Of a DNA stretch of 64,000 bases, positions 51,771 through 60,478 are shown piece after piece. This stretch comes from Jiangella sp. DSM 45060 (GTDB lineage: Bacteria > Actinomycetota > Actinomycetes > Jiangellales > Jiangellaceae). How positions within the stretch are numbered: the stretch's first letter is position 1; the number at the start of each line of letters is the position of its first letter. The position numbers were made by a program, and so were the translations under genes. Location: contig NZ_LT629771.1 of NCBI RefSeq assembly GCF_900105175.1, positions 682,001 to 746,000 of the forward strand, given 5' to 3'. Under the pieces are notes generated by a model. The model saw only the letters and a list, made by a program, of their open reading frames with translations. It did no database searches and was not told the origin of the DNA.

Positions 51771-53213
51771 TTAATCGGTTGCGGCTCCGGAGTGTCGTTC
51801 CAGGAAGGTGTAGACGTCGGTGTCGTCGACCCCTGGAAACGTGCCTGGCGGCAATGCTGCCAGGAGGTGGGAGTGGACCCGTGCACTGGGCCAGGCCCGG
51901 CTCGCCCAGCGGCCGGCCAGCGCGGCCGGTGGACGGCGGCAGCAGGACGGATCGGGGCAGGTCGACGTGGCCCTGACGGTGGTCTCGCGGCCCTGGAACC
52001 ACTTCGAATGGGCGTACGGGACGCCGACGTCGATGGCGAAGTCGCCCTCGGGTGTGCTCTCGACGTGCGTGGTGCACCAGTAGGTGCCGCGGCCCATGTC
52101 GGTGTACTGGTGGTGGGTGGCGTAGCGGTCGGGCGCCGAGAACACCGCCCGCGACGCCCAGAACCGGCACACCAGCTGGCCCTCGATGGCGCCGGTGACG
52201 TCGGCGGGGAACGTGACGTCGTCGTTCTCGTACGCCTTGTAGATGATGCCGTCCTCGCCGACGCGCATGAAGTGCACCGGCAGCCCGAGGTGGTGGGTGG
52301 CGAGGTTGGTGAACCGGTGCGCCGCGGTCTCGTAGGAGACGGCGAACACGTCGCGGAGGTCGTCGATGGCCAGCTCGCGCCGGGCCTTGGCGCGCTGCAG
52401 GAAGCCGACCGCCGCGGTCTCGGGCATCAGCAGCGCCGCGGCGAAGTAGTTGGTCTCGACCCGCTGGCGCAGGAAGTCGGCGTAGTCGGCCGGCTCGCGG
52501 TGGCCCAGCGCGAAGTGCCCGAGCGTCTGCAGCACGATGGTCCGGGGGTCGTGCCCGCCGCGGCCGGCCGACGGCAGGTAGATGCGGCGGTCCTCGAGGT
52601 CGGTGACGGAGCGCGTGGCCCGCGGGAGGTCGGCGACGCGGTGCAGCGTGAAGCCGAGGTGGGTGGTCAGCTCGCCGACGCCGCGCTCGGTGAGCGGCCC
52701 GCCGTCGTGCCCGACGGCGCGCGAGATGCCGGCCGCGACCTGCTCGATCTCGGCGAAGTAGTTGCCGCGGTCGCGCATCTGCCGGCGCAGCCCGGCGTTC
52801 GCCCGGCGCGCCTCCTCGGGAGTGGCGGCCTGCTCGGTGGCCCGGCGGCGCAGCTCGCCGTGCAGCCCGACCAGCGACTCGAGCACGTCCGTCGACACGG
52901 TGCTGCCCGCCGTGACGTGCGGCAGGCCGAGCGACGAGTACAGCGGGTCGGCCTGCGCGTGCTCGAGCGCGATCTCCAGCGCCGCCCGGTGCGACGGCGG
53001 CTCCGGCTTCATCAGGTCGGCGACGTCGACGCCCAGCGCCGTCGCGATGGCCTGCAGCAGCGTCAGCCGCGGCTCGCGCCGTCCGTTCTCGATCTGCGAG
53101 AGCAGTGACGGCGCGCGGTCGACGGCGGCCGCGAGCGCGCCGAGCGTGAGCCCGGCGGCCTTGCGGGCGTGCCGGATGCGGCGGCCCAGAGTAACGAGGT
53201 CGAGATCGGCCAT
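51771..53213 (-). CDS. ramB: RamB-type short-chain fatty acyl transcriptional regulator
   Basis: The 480-residue protein has an XRE helix-turn-helix (LTLGALAAAVDRAPSLLSQI), an ImmA/IrrE (DUF955) domain with the HEXXH-like HFALGH, and a C-terminal DUF2083 domain. This is the layout of RamB, which in Corynebacterium and Mycobacterium represses glyoxylate-cycle and acetate genes. It is divergent from aceA, the classical RamB target. The C-terminal part has a Cys cluster (TCPDPSCC). Confidence 0.88.
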   Translation of the reverse strand: MADLDLVTLGRRIRHARKAAGLTLGALAAAVDRAPSLLSQIENGRREPRLTLLQAIATALGVDVADLMKPEPPSHRAALEIALEHAQADPLYSSLGLPHVTAGSTVSTDVLESLVGLHGELRRRATEQAATPEEARRANAGLRRQMRDRGNYFAEIEQVAAGISRAVGHDGGPLTERGVGELTTHLGFTLHRVADLPRATRSVTDLEDRRIYLPSAGRGGHDPRTIVLQTLGHFALGHREPADYADFLRQRVETNYFAAALLMPETAAVGFLQRAKARRELAIDDLRDVFAVSYETAAHRFTNLATHHLGLPVHFMRVGEDGIIYKAYENDDVTFPADVTGAIEGQLVCRFWASRAVFSAPDRYATHHQYTDMGRGTYWCTTHVESTPEGDFAIDVGVPYAHSKWFQGRETTVRATSTCPDPSCCRRPPAALAGRWASRAWPSARVHSHLLAALPPGTFPGVDDTDVYTFLERHSGAATD

Positions 53214-53226
53214 TACTGCTCTTCCA

Positions 53227-53326
53227 GTGAATTGTCCTCAGAGTGAAATTCGGCGAATCTTCACCCATGCTAGTCGTGGATCAGCTCGCTGAGCGACCGA
53301 CACAGTGGAAGACGTCAGCAATTCAC
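53227..53326. promoter_or_regulatory. Candidate RamB sites between ramB and aceA
   Basis: GTGAATTG at 53227-53234 is matched by its reverse complement CAATTCAC at 53319-53326, and between them GTGAA (53243-53247) and TTCAC (53260-53264) form a closer inverted pair. The spacer is AT-richer than its surroundings. Symmetric placement near both divergent starts suits control by the adjacent regulator, but the repeats do not match the published C. glutamicum motif closely. Confidence 0.4.
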
Positions 53327-53342
53327 CGAACCGGGAGTGAGC

Positions 53343-54665
53343 ATGACGACGACAGCCGACCCCGACCTCATGACCGGCGCCGCGCCGGCGGACCGTCAGG
53401 CCGCCGAGGCCGCCGCCCTCGCCGAGCAGTGGGCGACCGACCCGCGCTGGTCCGGCGTGCGCCGCACCTACACCGCCGAGGACGTCGTGCGACTGCGCGG
53501 CACCGTCCGCGAGGAGCACACGCTGGCCCGCCGCGGCGCCGAGCGGCTGTGGGAGCTGCTGCACCAGCCGGAGCACGTGGCCGCGCTGGGCGCGATCACC
53601 GGCAACCAGGCGGTGCAGATGGTGCGGGCCGGGCTCAAGGCGATCTACCTGTCCGGCTGGCAGGTCGCGGCCGATGGCAACACGTCCGGCAACACCTACC
53701 CGGACCAGAGCCTCTACCCGGTCAACTCGGTGCCGACGGTGGTCCGCCGCATCAACAACGCGCTGCTGCGCGCCGACGAGATCACCTACGCCGAGGGCGC
53801 CGACCCCGGGTTCGACTGGCTGGCCCCGATCGTCGCCGACGCCGAGGCCGGGTTCGGCGGGCCGCTGAACGCGTACGAGCTGGCCAAGGCGCTGATCGCG
53901 GCCGGCGCGGCGGGCGTGCACTACGAGGACCAGTTGGCGTCGGAGAAGAAGTGCGGTCACCTCGGCGGGAAGGTGCTGGTGCCGACGGCGCAGCACATCC
54001 GCACGCTCAACGCGGCGCGGCTGGCGGCCGACGTCGCGGGCGTCCCGGCGATCGTCGTGGCCCGCACCGACGCCCTGGCCGCCGAGCTGATCACCAGCGA
54101 CGTCGACCCGACCGACCAGCCGTTCCTCACCGGCGAGCGGACCGCCGAGGGGTTCTACCGGACCCGCTCCGGCGTCGAGCCCGTCCTGGCCCGCGCGCTG
54201 GCCTACGCGCCGTACGCCGACCTGCTGTGGGTCGAGACCGGCACGCCGGACCTCGCGCTGGCCCGCAAGGTCGCCGAGACGGTGCGCGAGCAGTACCCGG
54301 ACAAGATGCTGGCGTACAACTGCTCGCCGTCGTTCAACTGGAAGGCGCACCTCGACGACGCCGAGATCGAGACCTTCCAGCGCGACCTCGCCGACCTCGG
54401 CTACCGCTTCCAGTTCATCACGCTGGCCGGGTTCCACCAGCTCAACTACGGCATGTTCGACCTCGCCCGCCGCTACGCCGAGAGCGCCATGACGGCGTAC
54501 GTCGACCTGCAGCAGCGCGAGTTCGCCGCCGAGCGGCTGGGCTACACCGCGACGAAGCACCAGCGCGAGGTCGGGACCGGCTACTTCGACCTGGTGTCGA
54601 CGGCGCTGAACCCGGACAGCGACACGCTCGCCCTCAAGGGGTCCACGGAGGAGGAGCAGTTCTGA
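53343..54665 (+). CDS. aceA: Isocitrate lyase
   Basis: The 440-residue enzyme splits isocitrate to glyoxylate and succinate in the glyoxylate shunt. The signature [11 protein letters not shown] holds the catalytic Cys204; other landmarks are [53 protein letters not shown] and [13 protein letters not shown]. The ATG at 53343 has GGGAG before it; a GTG six bases earlier overlaps that site. The gene faces ramB, ends at a strong terminator and needs malate synthase from elsewhere. Confidence 0.96.
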   Translation: MTTTADPDLMTGAAPADRQAAEAAALAEQWATDPRWSGVRRTYTAEDVVRLRGTVREEHTLARRGAERLWELLHQPEHVAALGAITGNQAVQMVRAGLKAIYLSGWQVAADGNTSGNTYPDQSLYPVNSVPTVVRRINNALLRADEITYAEGADPGFDWLAPIVADAEAGFGGPLNAYELAKALIAAGAAGVHYEDQLASEKKCGHLGGKVLVPTAQHIRTLNAARLAADVAGVPAIVVARTDALAAELITSDVDPTDQPFLTGERTAEGFYRTRSGVEPVLARALAYAPYADLLWVETGTPDLALARKVAETVREQYPDKMLAYNCSPSFNWKAHLDDAEIETFQRDLADLGYRFQFITLAGFHQLNYGMFDLARRYAESAMTAYVDLQQREFAAERLGYTATKHQREVGTGYFDLVSTALNPDSDTLALKGSTEEEQF

Positions 54666-54678
54666 CGGCCCTGGCTGC

Positions 54679-54720
54679 GGGCGGATCACCGGGTTCCTGG
54701 GACCCGCCGGTGATCCGCCC
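54679..54720. terminator. Perfect 14-bp hairpin terminator
   Basis: GGGCGGATCACCGG and CCGGTGATCCGCCC pair without mismatch around a 14-base loop, 13 bases after the aceA stop and 15 bases from the convergent gene's stop, so it serves both directions. Confidence 0.85.
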
Positions 54721-54735
54721 GCCGTCCGACGGGCG

Positions 54736-57654
54736 TCAGAACTCGCTCTGCGACCGGGCGGCCGCGACGAGAATGGCCTGACGCTGCTGGCGGTTGTGCC
54801 GGCCGGCCTCGAACCACTCCGCCGAGACGGCCTCGACTCGGCGGACGAGGTCGCCGTGGGCGGCGAACGGCGCGGCGTCCCAGACGCGGTCGAGGAACGT
54901 CTCGCCGTCCTGGTCGCGGATCGCGTCGTTCGGCACGCCCGTGGTCTGCGACCGGAAGACCACCTCGGGCTCCACCCGTTTGACGTACGGGTGGAACGCG
55001 TTGAACTGCCCGGGCACCGGGTCGGCGACGTAGTACGGCGCCAGCAGGTACCCGTGCGTCGTGAAGTGCATCGACGCGTCGCTGGGCTGGATCGACGCCG
55101 CGAGGTCGCCGTCCAGCCCGAGCTGCGCGAAGAAGCTGAACTCGCGGTAGCTCGGGGTGGCGTCGCGCACGACCATCAACGTCGGGCCGTACATGATGGA
55201 CTGTATTGATCGATCATTGATCGCCTTGTCCACCCAGAAGCTCAACGGCATGGTGATGTCGACGACGTCGCCGGCCTGCCAGCTGCGGCTGACGGTGACG
55301 TACGACGACGGCGTCGCGGCGACCTTCTGGTCCCTGCCGTTCACGGCGACCGTGTAGCCGTGCCGGGCCCAGCCCGGCACCCGGAGCTTCAGGTCCAGTG
55401 GGCCACTGCCGCTGACGAAGCGCAGGCGGGTCGACCCGGCCGCCGGGAACGCCGTCTCCTGCGCGATGACGAAGCCGCGCTCCGGCCAGGTCAGCGTCGC
55501 CGGGATGAACAGGTTCAGGTAGAGCGCCGACCCGTCGGCGGAGCGGAAGAACACCGTCTCCTGGTACTTCGTGTGGCTCTCGACGCCGGTGCCGTTGCAG
55601 CAGCTGCCGTTGCCGCCGTACCGGCTGTACTCGACGGTGTTGCCGATGCGGCGCGACCGGCCCGGCCACATGTTCTGGTGGTACGTCACCTCGGTGGCGG
55701 TGACGCTGTCGACGTCGCGGCGCGAGCTGAGGATCTGGTTGTGCAGCGCCTTTTCGTAGAAGTCCATCAGCGCCGGCTCGGGCTCGTGGAAGAACAGGTT
55801 CCGGGTGAGCCGGAGCATGTTGTACGCGCAGCACGTCTCGGCGTGCCGCGGGTCGCTGCCCGACGTGAAGCCGGACGTGATGTCGCCGCGGGCGCGGAAG
55901 TGCTCGCTGCGGCCGGCGCCGCCGTTGCTGAACGTGCGGTGCGGCACCACCATGCCCCAGAAGTTGCGCGCCGCCGTGTGGAAGTCCTCCTCGCCGGTGT
56001 GCTCGAAGATGCGCAGGTAGCCGATGTTCGGCGCCATGTACTGGTTCGCGTGCCGCCCGTTCAGCTGGTCGCTGTTCTCGATGCTGGCGGTGAACAGCGT
56101 GCTGAACGTGAACATCTTGGCGGTCTCGAGGAACCTGGCCCGCTGCCCGGCGTCGGTCGTGTGGCTGGCGAGCTCGGCCATGACCTCGTTCATCGACCCG
56201 GCCTCGCCGGCGCTGTAGGTGTTCCACATGCGGTCCCGGCCCTCGGGCGAGATGCGGCTCAGGCGGCTGTGCACCCACTCACCCATGCGCAGCAGGATCG
56301 GCAGCGCGTCCTCGTTGCCGGTGAGGTCGTACGCGTTGAGCAGGCCGCGCATGATCTTGTGGTGGGTGTACCAGACCGCCCAGACGGCGTTCGGGCCGCT
56401 GTTCGGCTGCACCATCGGCGGCTCGATGCGGATGAACTGGCCTTCCGGGAACGCGGCCAGGTAGCCCGGGTAGCCCGTGCCGACGATGGTGGCGTGCCGG
56501 CCGTTCCCGGACGCGTCCGGCGCGGTCTCACCCTCGTCGTCGAAGGTCCAGCGGGCCCGAAGGGCGCCGGCGTCCGGTCCGGTGGCGCCGGCGGCCAGTT
56601 GCTGGATCTCCGTGGCGCTGAGCGCGCGGCCGTGCAGCTGGACCTCGTCGACGGCGGCGTTGAGCAGGGCGTGGTCGTTGCTGGTGGAGCGGCCGATCCA
56701 GTTGCTGACGGTGTCACCCAGGGCCGCCGGCGTGATCGTCATGGCCGGGTTGACGCCCGCCTCGACGCCGTTGACGTACAGACGTCCGGTGCCGCCCTGG
56801 ATCGTGACGGCGACGTGGTTCCAGGCGTTCGTCGTGAGCTGCGTGGTGGCGTCGATGCGCTGCTCGGCGTTGGCGCCGTCGGTGGTGATCGCGAACCGCG
56901 GGCCGACGTCGTTCGAGACCCGCGCGGTGAGCGCCAGGTAGGCGCGGGTGCTGGTCGCGAGCGTGAGGATGCGCGCGTTCGTCTGGCTGCTGCCCGGGTT
57001 CACCCACGCGCTGAACGTCGCGTCGGTGAGGCCCGGGGTGAGGCCGGACGGGAGCGTGACGAACTGGTTCGGGTGCGGGTCGCTGAGCCTGACCGCCTTG
57101 CCGAACCGGCCCGCGACCCGGCCGAAATCGCGCCCGTCGAGCGCGTCCTGGACCTTCGCCAGCTCCTCGACGATGTAGTCCAGCTTCGTCAGGAAGATCT
57201 CCTCGCCGGTGGCCGCCCAGCACTGCGCCAGCATCGTCATCCAGTGGCCGGAGAAGTGGCCGCGGAGCAGGTGGTTCGGGGTGTCCCAGCCGCCCGGCCA
57301 GGTGCCCGGCGCGGGGAGCCCGGCGTTCGCGCGGAACAGGTGCAGCATGCGGTCCGGCCCGTCCAGCGGGTCGCTCGTGCCGGGGTAGTGGCGGGCGTAG
57401 TCGATCATCCGGTCGCGCTTCGCCTTGTAGATGCCGTCGCCCAGGCTGACCTGGTTCAACGCGAACGGCGCCACCTCCCATACGGGGGACGTCCAGCCCG
57501 GGCGCGGCGCGCCGCCGGGAATGGCCGACGCGGCTGGCGGTGCGGCGGCCGTGGCCGGTGCGGCCGCCGTGGCCGCCGCCGATGCCGCCGCCGGTGCGGC
57601 CGCCGCCATCGCGCCGAACCGCAGCGCGTCCCGCCGGGAGAATCTCTTGCTCAT
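54736..57654 (-). CDS. Tat-exported GH127-type beta-L-arabinofuranosidase with inserted LamG domain
   Basis: The 972-residue protein has a Tat signal (SKRFSRRDALRFGAMAAAA), then the start of a GH127/DUF1680 (alpha/alpha)6 barrel (GHWMTMLAQCWAATGEE). At ~190-400 a LamG/concanavalin-like domain is inserted (GLTDATFSAWVNPGSS to RWTFDDEGETAPDASGNGR), after which the barrel resumes. Cys608-609 (ETCCAYNMLRL) and Cys685-686 (GSCCNGTGVESH) match the conserved Cys/Glu cluster that in HypBA1 binds zinc and supplies the nucleophile. It should remove beta-L-arabinofuranose from plant glycans. GAGGAGGG precedes the ATG. Confidence 0.9.
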   Translation of the reverse strand: MSKRFSRRDALRFGAMAAAAPAAASAAATAAAPATAAAPPAASAIPGGAPRPGWTSPVWEVAPFALNQVSLGDGIYKAKRDRMIDYARHYPGTSDPLDGPDRMLHLFRANAGLPAPGTWPGGWDTPNHLLRGHFSGHWMTMLAQCWAATGEEIFLTKLDYIVEELAKVQDALDGRDFGRVAGRFGKAVRLSDPHPNQFVTLPSGLTPGLTDATFSAWVNPGSSQTNARILTLATSTRAYLALTARVSNDVGPRFAITTDGANAEQRIDATTQLTTNAWNHVAVTIQGGTGRLYVNGVEAGVNPAMTITPAALGDTVSNWIGRSTSNDHALLNAAVDEVQLHGRALSATEIQQLAAGATGPDAGALRARWTFDDEGETAPDASGNGRHATIVGTGYPGYLAAFPEGQFIRIEPPMVQPNSGPNAVWAVWYTHHKIMRGLLNAYDLTGNEDALPILLRMGEWVHSRLSRISPEGRDRMWNTYSAGEAGSMNEVMAELASHTTDAGQRARFLETAKMFTFSTLFTASIENSDQLNGRHANQYMAPNIGYLRIFEHTGEEDFHTAARNFWGMVVPHRTFSNGGAGRSEHFRARGDITSGFTSGSDPRHAETCCAYNMLRLTRNLFFHEPEPALMDFYEKALHNQILSSRRDVDSVTATEVTYHQNMWPGRSRRIGNTVEYSRYGGNGSCCNGTGVESHTKYQETVFFRSADGSALYLNLFIPATLTWPERGFVIAQETAFPAAGSTRLRFVSGSGPLDLKLRVPGWARHGYTVAVNGRDQKVAATPSSYVTVSRSWQAGDVVDITMPLSFWVDKAINDRSIQSIMYGPTLMVVRDATPSYREFSFFAQLGLDGDLAASIQPSDASMHFTTHGYLLAPYYVADPVPGQFNAFHPYVKRVEPEVVFRSQTTGVPNDAIRDQDGETFLDRVWDAAPFAAHGDLVRRVEAVSAEWFEAGRHNRQQRQAILVAAARSQSEF

Positions 57655-57932
57655 GTCTGGCCCTCCTCGTTCCGGCCCTCGTCGGCCGTGCGATGTGAGC
57701 GTTAACAACGTGGTGGAGAGTCCGCTATGGACGGATGTGACCTGTGATGTGTGAAATAGTGCCCGCTGTCGCAGGCCGGGTCAAGGGTGATCGTCAGTCA
57801 GCGCCCAGGGTCCGCCGATCGGTCCGCTGCCCTGGGGTCCGCCCAGCGGCCGTCCTGGGGTTCGTCGAGCGGTCGGCCTCCGCGGGGCGTGCCGACCCGG
57901 GCTCGCCGGACGTCGGCCGCCCCGGGCTCGCC

Positions 57933-57968
57933 GGGTGGGCCGCCGGGTGGGCCGCCGGGTGGGCCGCC
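57933..57968. repeat. Three tandem copies of GGGTGGGCCGCC
   Basis: A 12-bp unit repeated three times without error, five bases before the 14-bp array. The G-runs could fold into a quadruplex on this strand. Confidence 0.85.
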
Positions 57969-57973
57969 GTCCC

Positions 57974-58057
57974 GGGCCGACTGCCCCGGGCCGACTGCCC
58001 CGGGCCGACTGCCCCGGGCCGACTGCCCCGGGCCGACTGCCCCGGGCCGACTGCCCC
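57974..58057. repeat. Six tandem copies of GGGCCGACTGCCCC
   Basis: A 14-bp unit, repeated six times perfectly. Each unit is hyphenated-palindromic (GGGC...GCCC), so the array can form several alternative hairpins. Unit length is not a multiple of three, which argues against coding. Confidence 0.9.
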
Positions 58058-58081
58058 GAGCCTCCCCCGGGCGGTCCGCCG

Positions 58082-58133
58082 CTCTGGGTCCGCCGGGCGG
58101 CCTGGCACTCTGGGTCCGCCGGGCGGCCTGGCA
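58082..58133. repeat. Two tandem copies of a 26-bp unit
   Basis: A 26-bp unit starting CTCTGGGTCCGCCGGGCGG and ending CCTGGCA occurs twice in direct succession. Together with the neighbouring 12- and 14-bp arrays it makes a compound minisatellite. Confidence 0.85.
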
Positions 58134-58356
58134 CTCTTGTCCCCGCCGCCTCGGCCCCCGCGACGGCCTGCCGTCCCCGGGCGCGTCGAGCGGCCTCCAT
58201 CCTCGCCGAATTGCAGACGTGTGCGGATCACGCCAGCCACACGAATCCCACGAGTCTGCCAGCCACGACACGCCCGTTGATCACGGAGGAATCGGGGTTC
58301 CAGTCGCCCGGAGCCCCGATGACTCCATGCTCGACTCGAGCGAGGCGGGTCGCCCG

Positions 58357-58755
58357 TCAGAGTTTGCGCATCGACCAGGCCTGTTCGGCTGAACCGACCA
58401 CCGTGTCGAGGTCCTGGCCGGTCGAGGCGAGCACCGCCGCCGCCACCGCGCCCTCGGTGAACGGGGCGTCGGCGAGGCGGACGAGGGGACCGTCGCCGTC
58501 GTCCTCGAGGTCTTCGAGCAGGGTCTTCGCCGTCAGCACCGAACTACCCATGTCCATGAGGACGCAGACGCCGTCACCGGTGTCGGCCGCCTTCACGGCC
58601 GCCGCGATGAGGTCGATGCTGGTGCCGAACCGCCCGTCGTCGGTGCCGCCGGCGGGGCGGATGGCGACCGACGGGCCGGCGAGCTCCGCCGCCATCTCGG
58701 CGACGGAGCCGGCGACCGCAGGACTGTGGGAGACGAGCACGATGCCGACCGTCAC
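58357..58755 (-). CDS. dhaM: Dihydroxyacetone kinase phosphotransferase subunit DhaM
   Basis: The 132-residue protein is a mannose-type EIIA domain: VGIVLVSHSPAVAGSV with the phosphoacceptor His10, then IRPAGGTDDGRFGTS and VLMDMGSSVLTAKTLLEDL. It takes phosphate from HPr and passes it to the ADP bound on DhaL. It consists of the EIIA domain only, without the HPr and EI-like extensions of the E. coli protein. It overlaps the dhaL stop by four bases. Confidence 0.95.
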   Translation of the reverse strand: MTVGIVLVSHSPAVAGSVAEMAAELAGPSVAIRPAGGTDDGRFGTSIDLIAAAVKAADTGDGVCVLMDMGSSVLTAKTLLEDLEDDGDGPLVRLADAPFTEGAVAAAVLASTGQDLDTVVGSAEQAWSMRKL

Positions 58756-59381
58756 GCCACGACCTCCGCCAGTGCCCGCAGGATCAACGCCGTCGACGCG
58801 GCGCCGGGGTCCTCGTGGCCGACGCTGCGCGGACCGAGATAGCTGGCCCGGCCCTTGCGCGCCTGCATCGGGACGGTCGCGGCCAGCCCCTGCTCGGCGC
58901 CGTCGGCGGCCGCAGCGGCCGCCGCGGCGAGCGGTCCGCCGTCGGCCGCCACCGCCTGGAACGCGGCGACCGCGGGCGCGAGCGCGTCGATCATGGTCTT
59001 GTCGCCCTCGTTGGCGCCGCCCAGCTCCTTGATGGCGGTCAGGGCGGCCTCGAGCGCCGCGCCGAGCTCGTCGGCGGAGGCCGAGGCGGTGTCGCCGAGG
59101 GCCTTGCCGGCCCGGCGGAACGCGCTGCCGTACAACGGACCGGACGCCCCGCCGGTCTTCGCGACGATGCCACGGCCCGCAGCGACGAGGACGTCGCCCG
59201 GGGTGGAGGGTGCGCGTTCGGCGATGTTGGTCAGCGCGGCGGCGAGCCCGCGGGCCATGTTGGCGCCGTGGTCGCCGTCGCCGATGGCGGCGTCGAGGCC
59301 GGTCAGCCGTGCCTCGTCGGCCTTGACGGCGGCCTCGGCCGCGGTGATCCAGGCCGTCGCCGTCTGTGCGTCGAACGCCAT
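58752..59381 (-). CDS. dhaL: Dihydroxyacetone kinase ADP-binding subunit DhaL
   Basis: The 209-residue helical-barrel protein has the metal/ADP site LDAAIGDGDHGANMARG, GGASGPLYGSAFRR, a NEGDKTMIDALAPA segment, and the closing ARKGRASYLGPRSVGHEDPGA. It holds ADP permanently and phosphorylates dihydroxyacetone bound to DhaK. The ATG at 59381 has GGGGA eight bases upstream; a GTG at 59387 overlapping the dhaK stop is possible. Confidence 0.95.
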   Translation of the reverse strand: MAFDAQTATAWITAAEAAVKADEARLTGLDAAIGDGDHGANMARGLAAALTNIAERAPSTPGDVLVAAGRGIVAKTGGASGPLYGSAFRRAGKALGDTASASADELGAALEAALTAIKELGGANEGDKTMIDALAPAVAAFQAVAADGGPLAAAAAAAADGAEQGLAATVPMQARKGRASYLGPRSVGHEDPGAASTALILRALAEVVA

Positions 59382-59383
59382 GC

Positions 59384-60376
59384 TCACCGTCCCCACCGCA
59401 GCGCGGGCGTCTCGACCGGCGCGTCCCACAACCGCAGCAGGTCGTCGTCGAGCGACATGACCGAGATCGAGAAGCCCTGCTGGTCGAGGCTGGTGATGTA
59501 GTTGCCGACCAGGCTGCGCGCGACCCGTGCGCCGTGTCCCTCGATCCAGGCGACGGCTTCGGCGAACGCGCCGTACAACTCGATCAGCGGGCTGCCGCCC
59601 TGGCCGTTGACCATGACCAGGACGTCGCCGGAGACCGGCCGGTCGGCGTGGATGACGTCGAGCGAGTAGCCGACGAGGTCGTGGATCGGCGCCATCGTGC
59701 CGCGCTCGCGGCCCGGTTCGCCGTGGATGCCGACGCCCAGCTCGACCTCGTCGTCGGCGAGGTCGAAGCCCGGCTTGCCGGCGGCCGGGACGGTGCCGGC
59801 GTGCAGCGCTATGGCGAACGACCGGGTGACCTCGTTGACGTGGGAGGCGATGCCGGCGACGGTGTCGAGGTCGGCGCCCTCCTCGGCGGCGGCGCCGGCG
59901 ATCTTCTCGACGAACACCGTGCCGCCGACGCCGCGGCGCCCGGCCGTGAAGGTGGAGTCCTCGACGGCGGCGTCGTCGTTGGTGACGACACTGGCGACGC
60001 GGATGTCCTCGTCGTCGGCCAGCTCGGCCGCCATGCGGAAGTTGAGCACGTCGCCGGTGTAGTTCTTGACGATGTGCAGCACGCCGGCACCGCCGTCGGC
60101 GGCCTTCGTGGCGGCCAGGATCTGGTCGGGCACGGGTGAGGTGTACACCTCGCCCGGAGCGGCGGCGCTGAGCATGCCGTGGCCGACGTACCCGCCGTGC
60201 AGTGGTTCGTGCCCGGAGCCCCCGCCCGAGACCAGTCCCACCCTGCCCTGCGTCGCGCCGCCCGCTCGCGAGATGACCCGGTTCTCCAGGTCGACGGCGA
60301 GCGACGGATGGGCGGCGGCCATGCCGCGCAGTGCGTCGGCGATGACCGAGTCGGGGGAGTTGATCAGCTTCTTCAT
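59384..60376 (-). CDS. dhaK: Dihydroxyacetone kinase substrate-binding subunit DhaK
   Basis: The 330-residue protein binds dihydroxyacetone covalently through His218 in GVGIHGEPG, the same number as in E. coli. Other landmarks are GLVSGGGSGHEPLHGGYVG and VLHIVKNYTGDVLNF. It leads the dhaKLM operon, whose product dihydroxyacetone phosphate enters glycolysis. GGAAAGG lies 11 bases before the ATG. A divergent IclR-type gene starts about 100 bases away and is the likely regulator. Confidence 0.96.
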   Translation of the reverse strand: MKKLINSPDSVIADALRGMAAAHPSLAVDLENRVISRAGGATQGRVGLVSGGGSGHEPLHGGYVGHGMLSAAAPGEVYTSPVPDQILAATKAADGGAGVLHIVKNYTGDVLNFRMAAELADDEDIRVASVVTNDDAAVEDSTFTAGRRGVGGTVFVEKIAGAAAEEGADLDTVAGIASHVNEVTRSFAIALHAGTVPAAGKPGFDLADDEVELGVGIHGEPGRERGTMAPIHDLVGYSLDVIHADRPVSGDVLVMVNGQGGSPLIELYGAFAEAVAWIEGHGARVARSLVGNYITSLDQQGFSISVMSLDDDLLRLWDAPVETPALRWGR

Positions 60377-60465
60377 CGACGGACCGACCTTTCCGTGATG
60401 CGGATGTCATCTGCGTGCCACAGTACGCGTGAAACCGCCCGCCGGACCGGGGAGCGGCGAACCTC

Positions 60466-60471
60466 TATCGT
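60466..60471 (+). promoter_or_regulatory. Leaderless -10 element TATCGT
   Basis: TATCGT lies seven bases before the GTG at 60479, with no ribosome site, so the IclR-type regulator mRNA probably starts on its start codon. The same spacer must hold the dhaK promoter on the other strand. Confidence 0.5.
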
Positions 60472-60478
60472 TGTCGCC

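Larger units (their letters stand above)
57655..58356. other. Non-coding repeat-rich spacer
   Basis: About 700 bases between the GH127 gene (its upstream side) and dhaM (its stop side). The first ~130 bases include AT-richer sequence (GTTAACAACG, TGATGTGTGAAATAG) likely to hold the GH127 promoter. The rest is a chain of tandem GC-rich repeats, then ~220 bases with no recognisable feature. Long frames in several phases here come from the repeats and lack ribosome sites. Confidence 0.7.

Noticed and set aside
57933-58133. Possible CRISPR array
   Set aside because: The units are directly adjacent with no unique spacers, and lengths of 12-26 bp do not fit CRISPR repeats. No cas genes are present.
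54736-58356. GH127 gene and dhaKLM as one catabolic operon
   Set aside because: Both are on the minus strand, but ~700 bases of repeats separate them, and the GH127 gene has its own upstream AT-rich region.
57744-58392. Overlapping Pro/Gly/Arg-rich frames of 130-200 codons on both strands
   Set aside because: They arise from tandem repeats that keep every frame open. None has a ribosome site or family resemblance.
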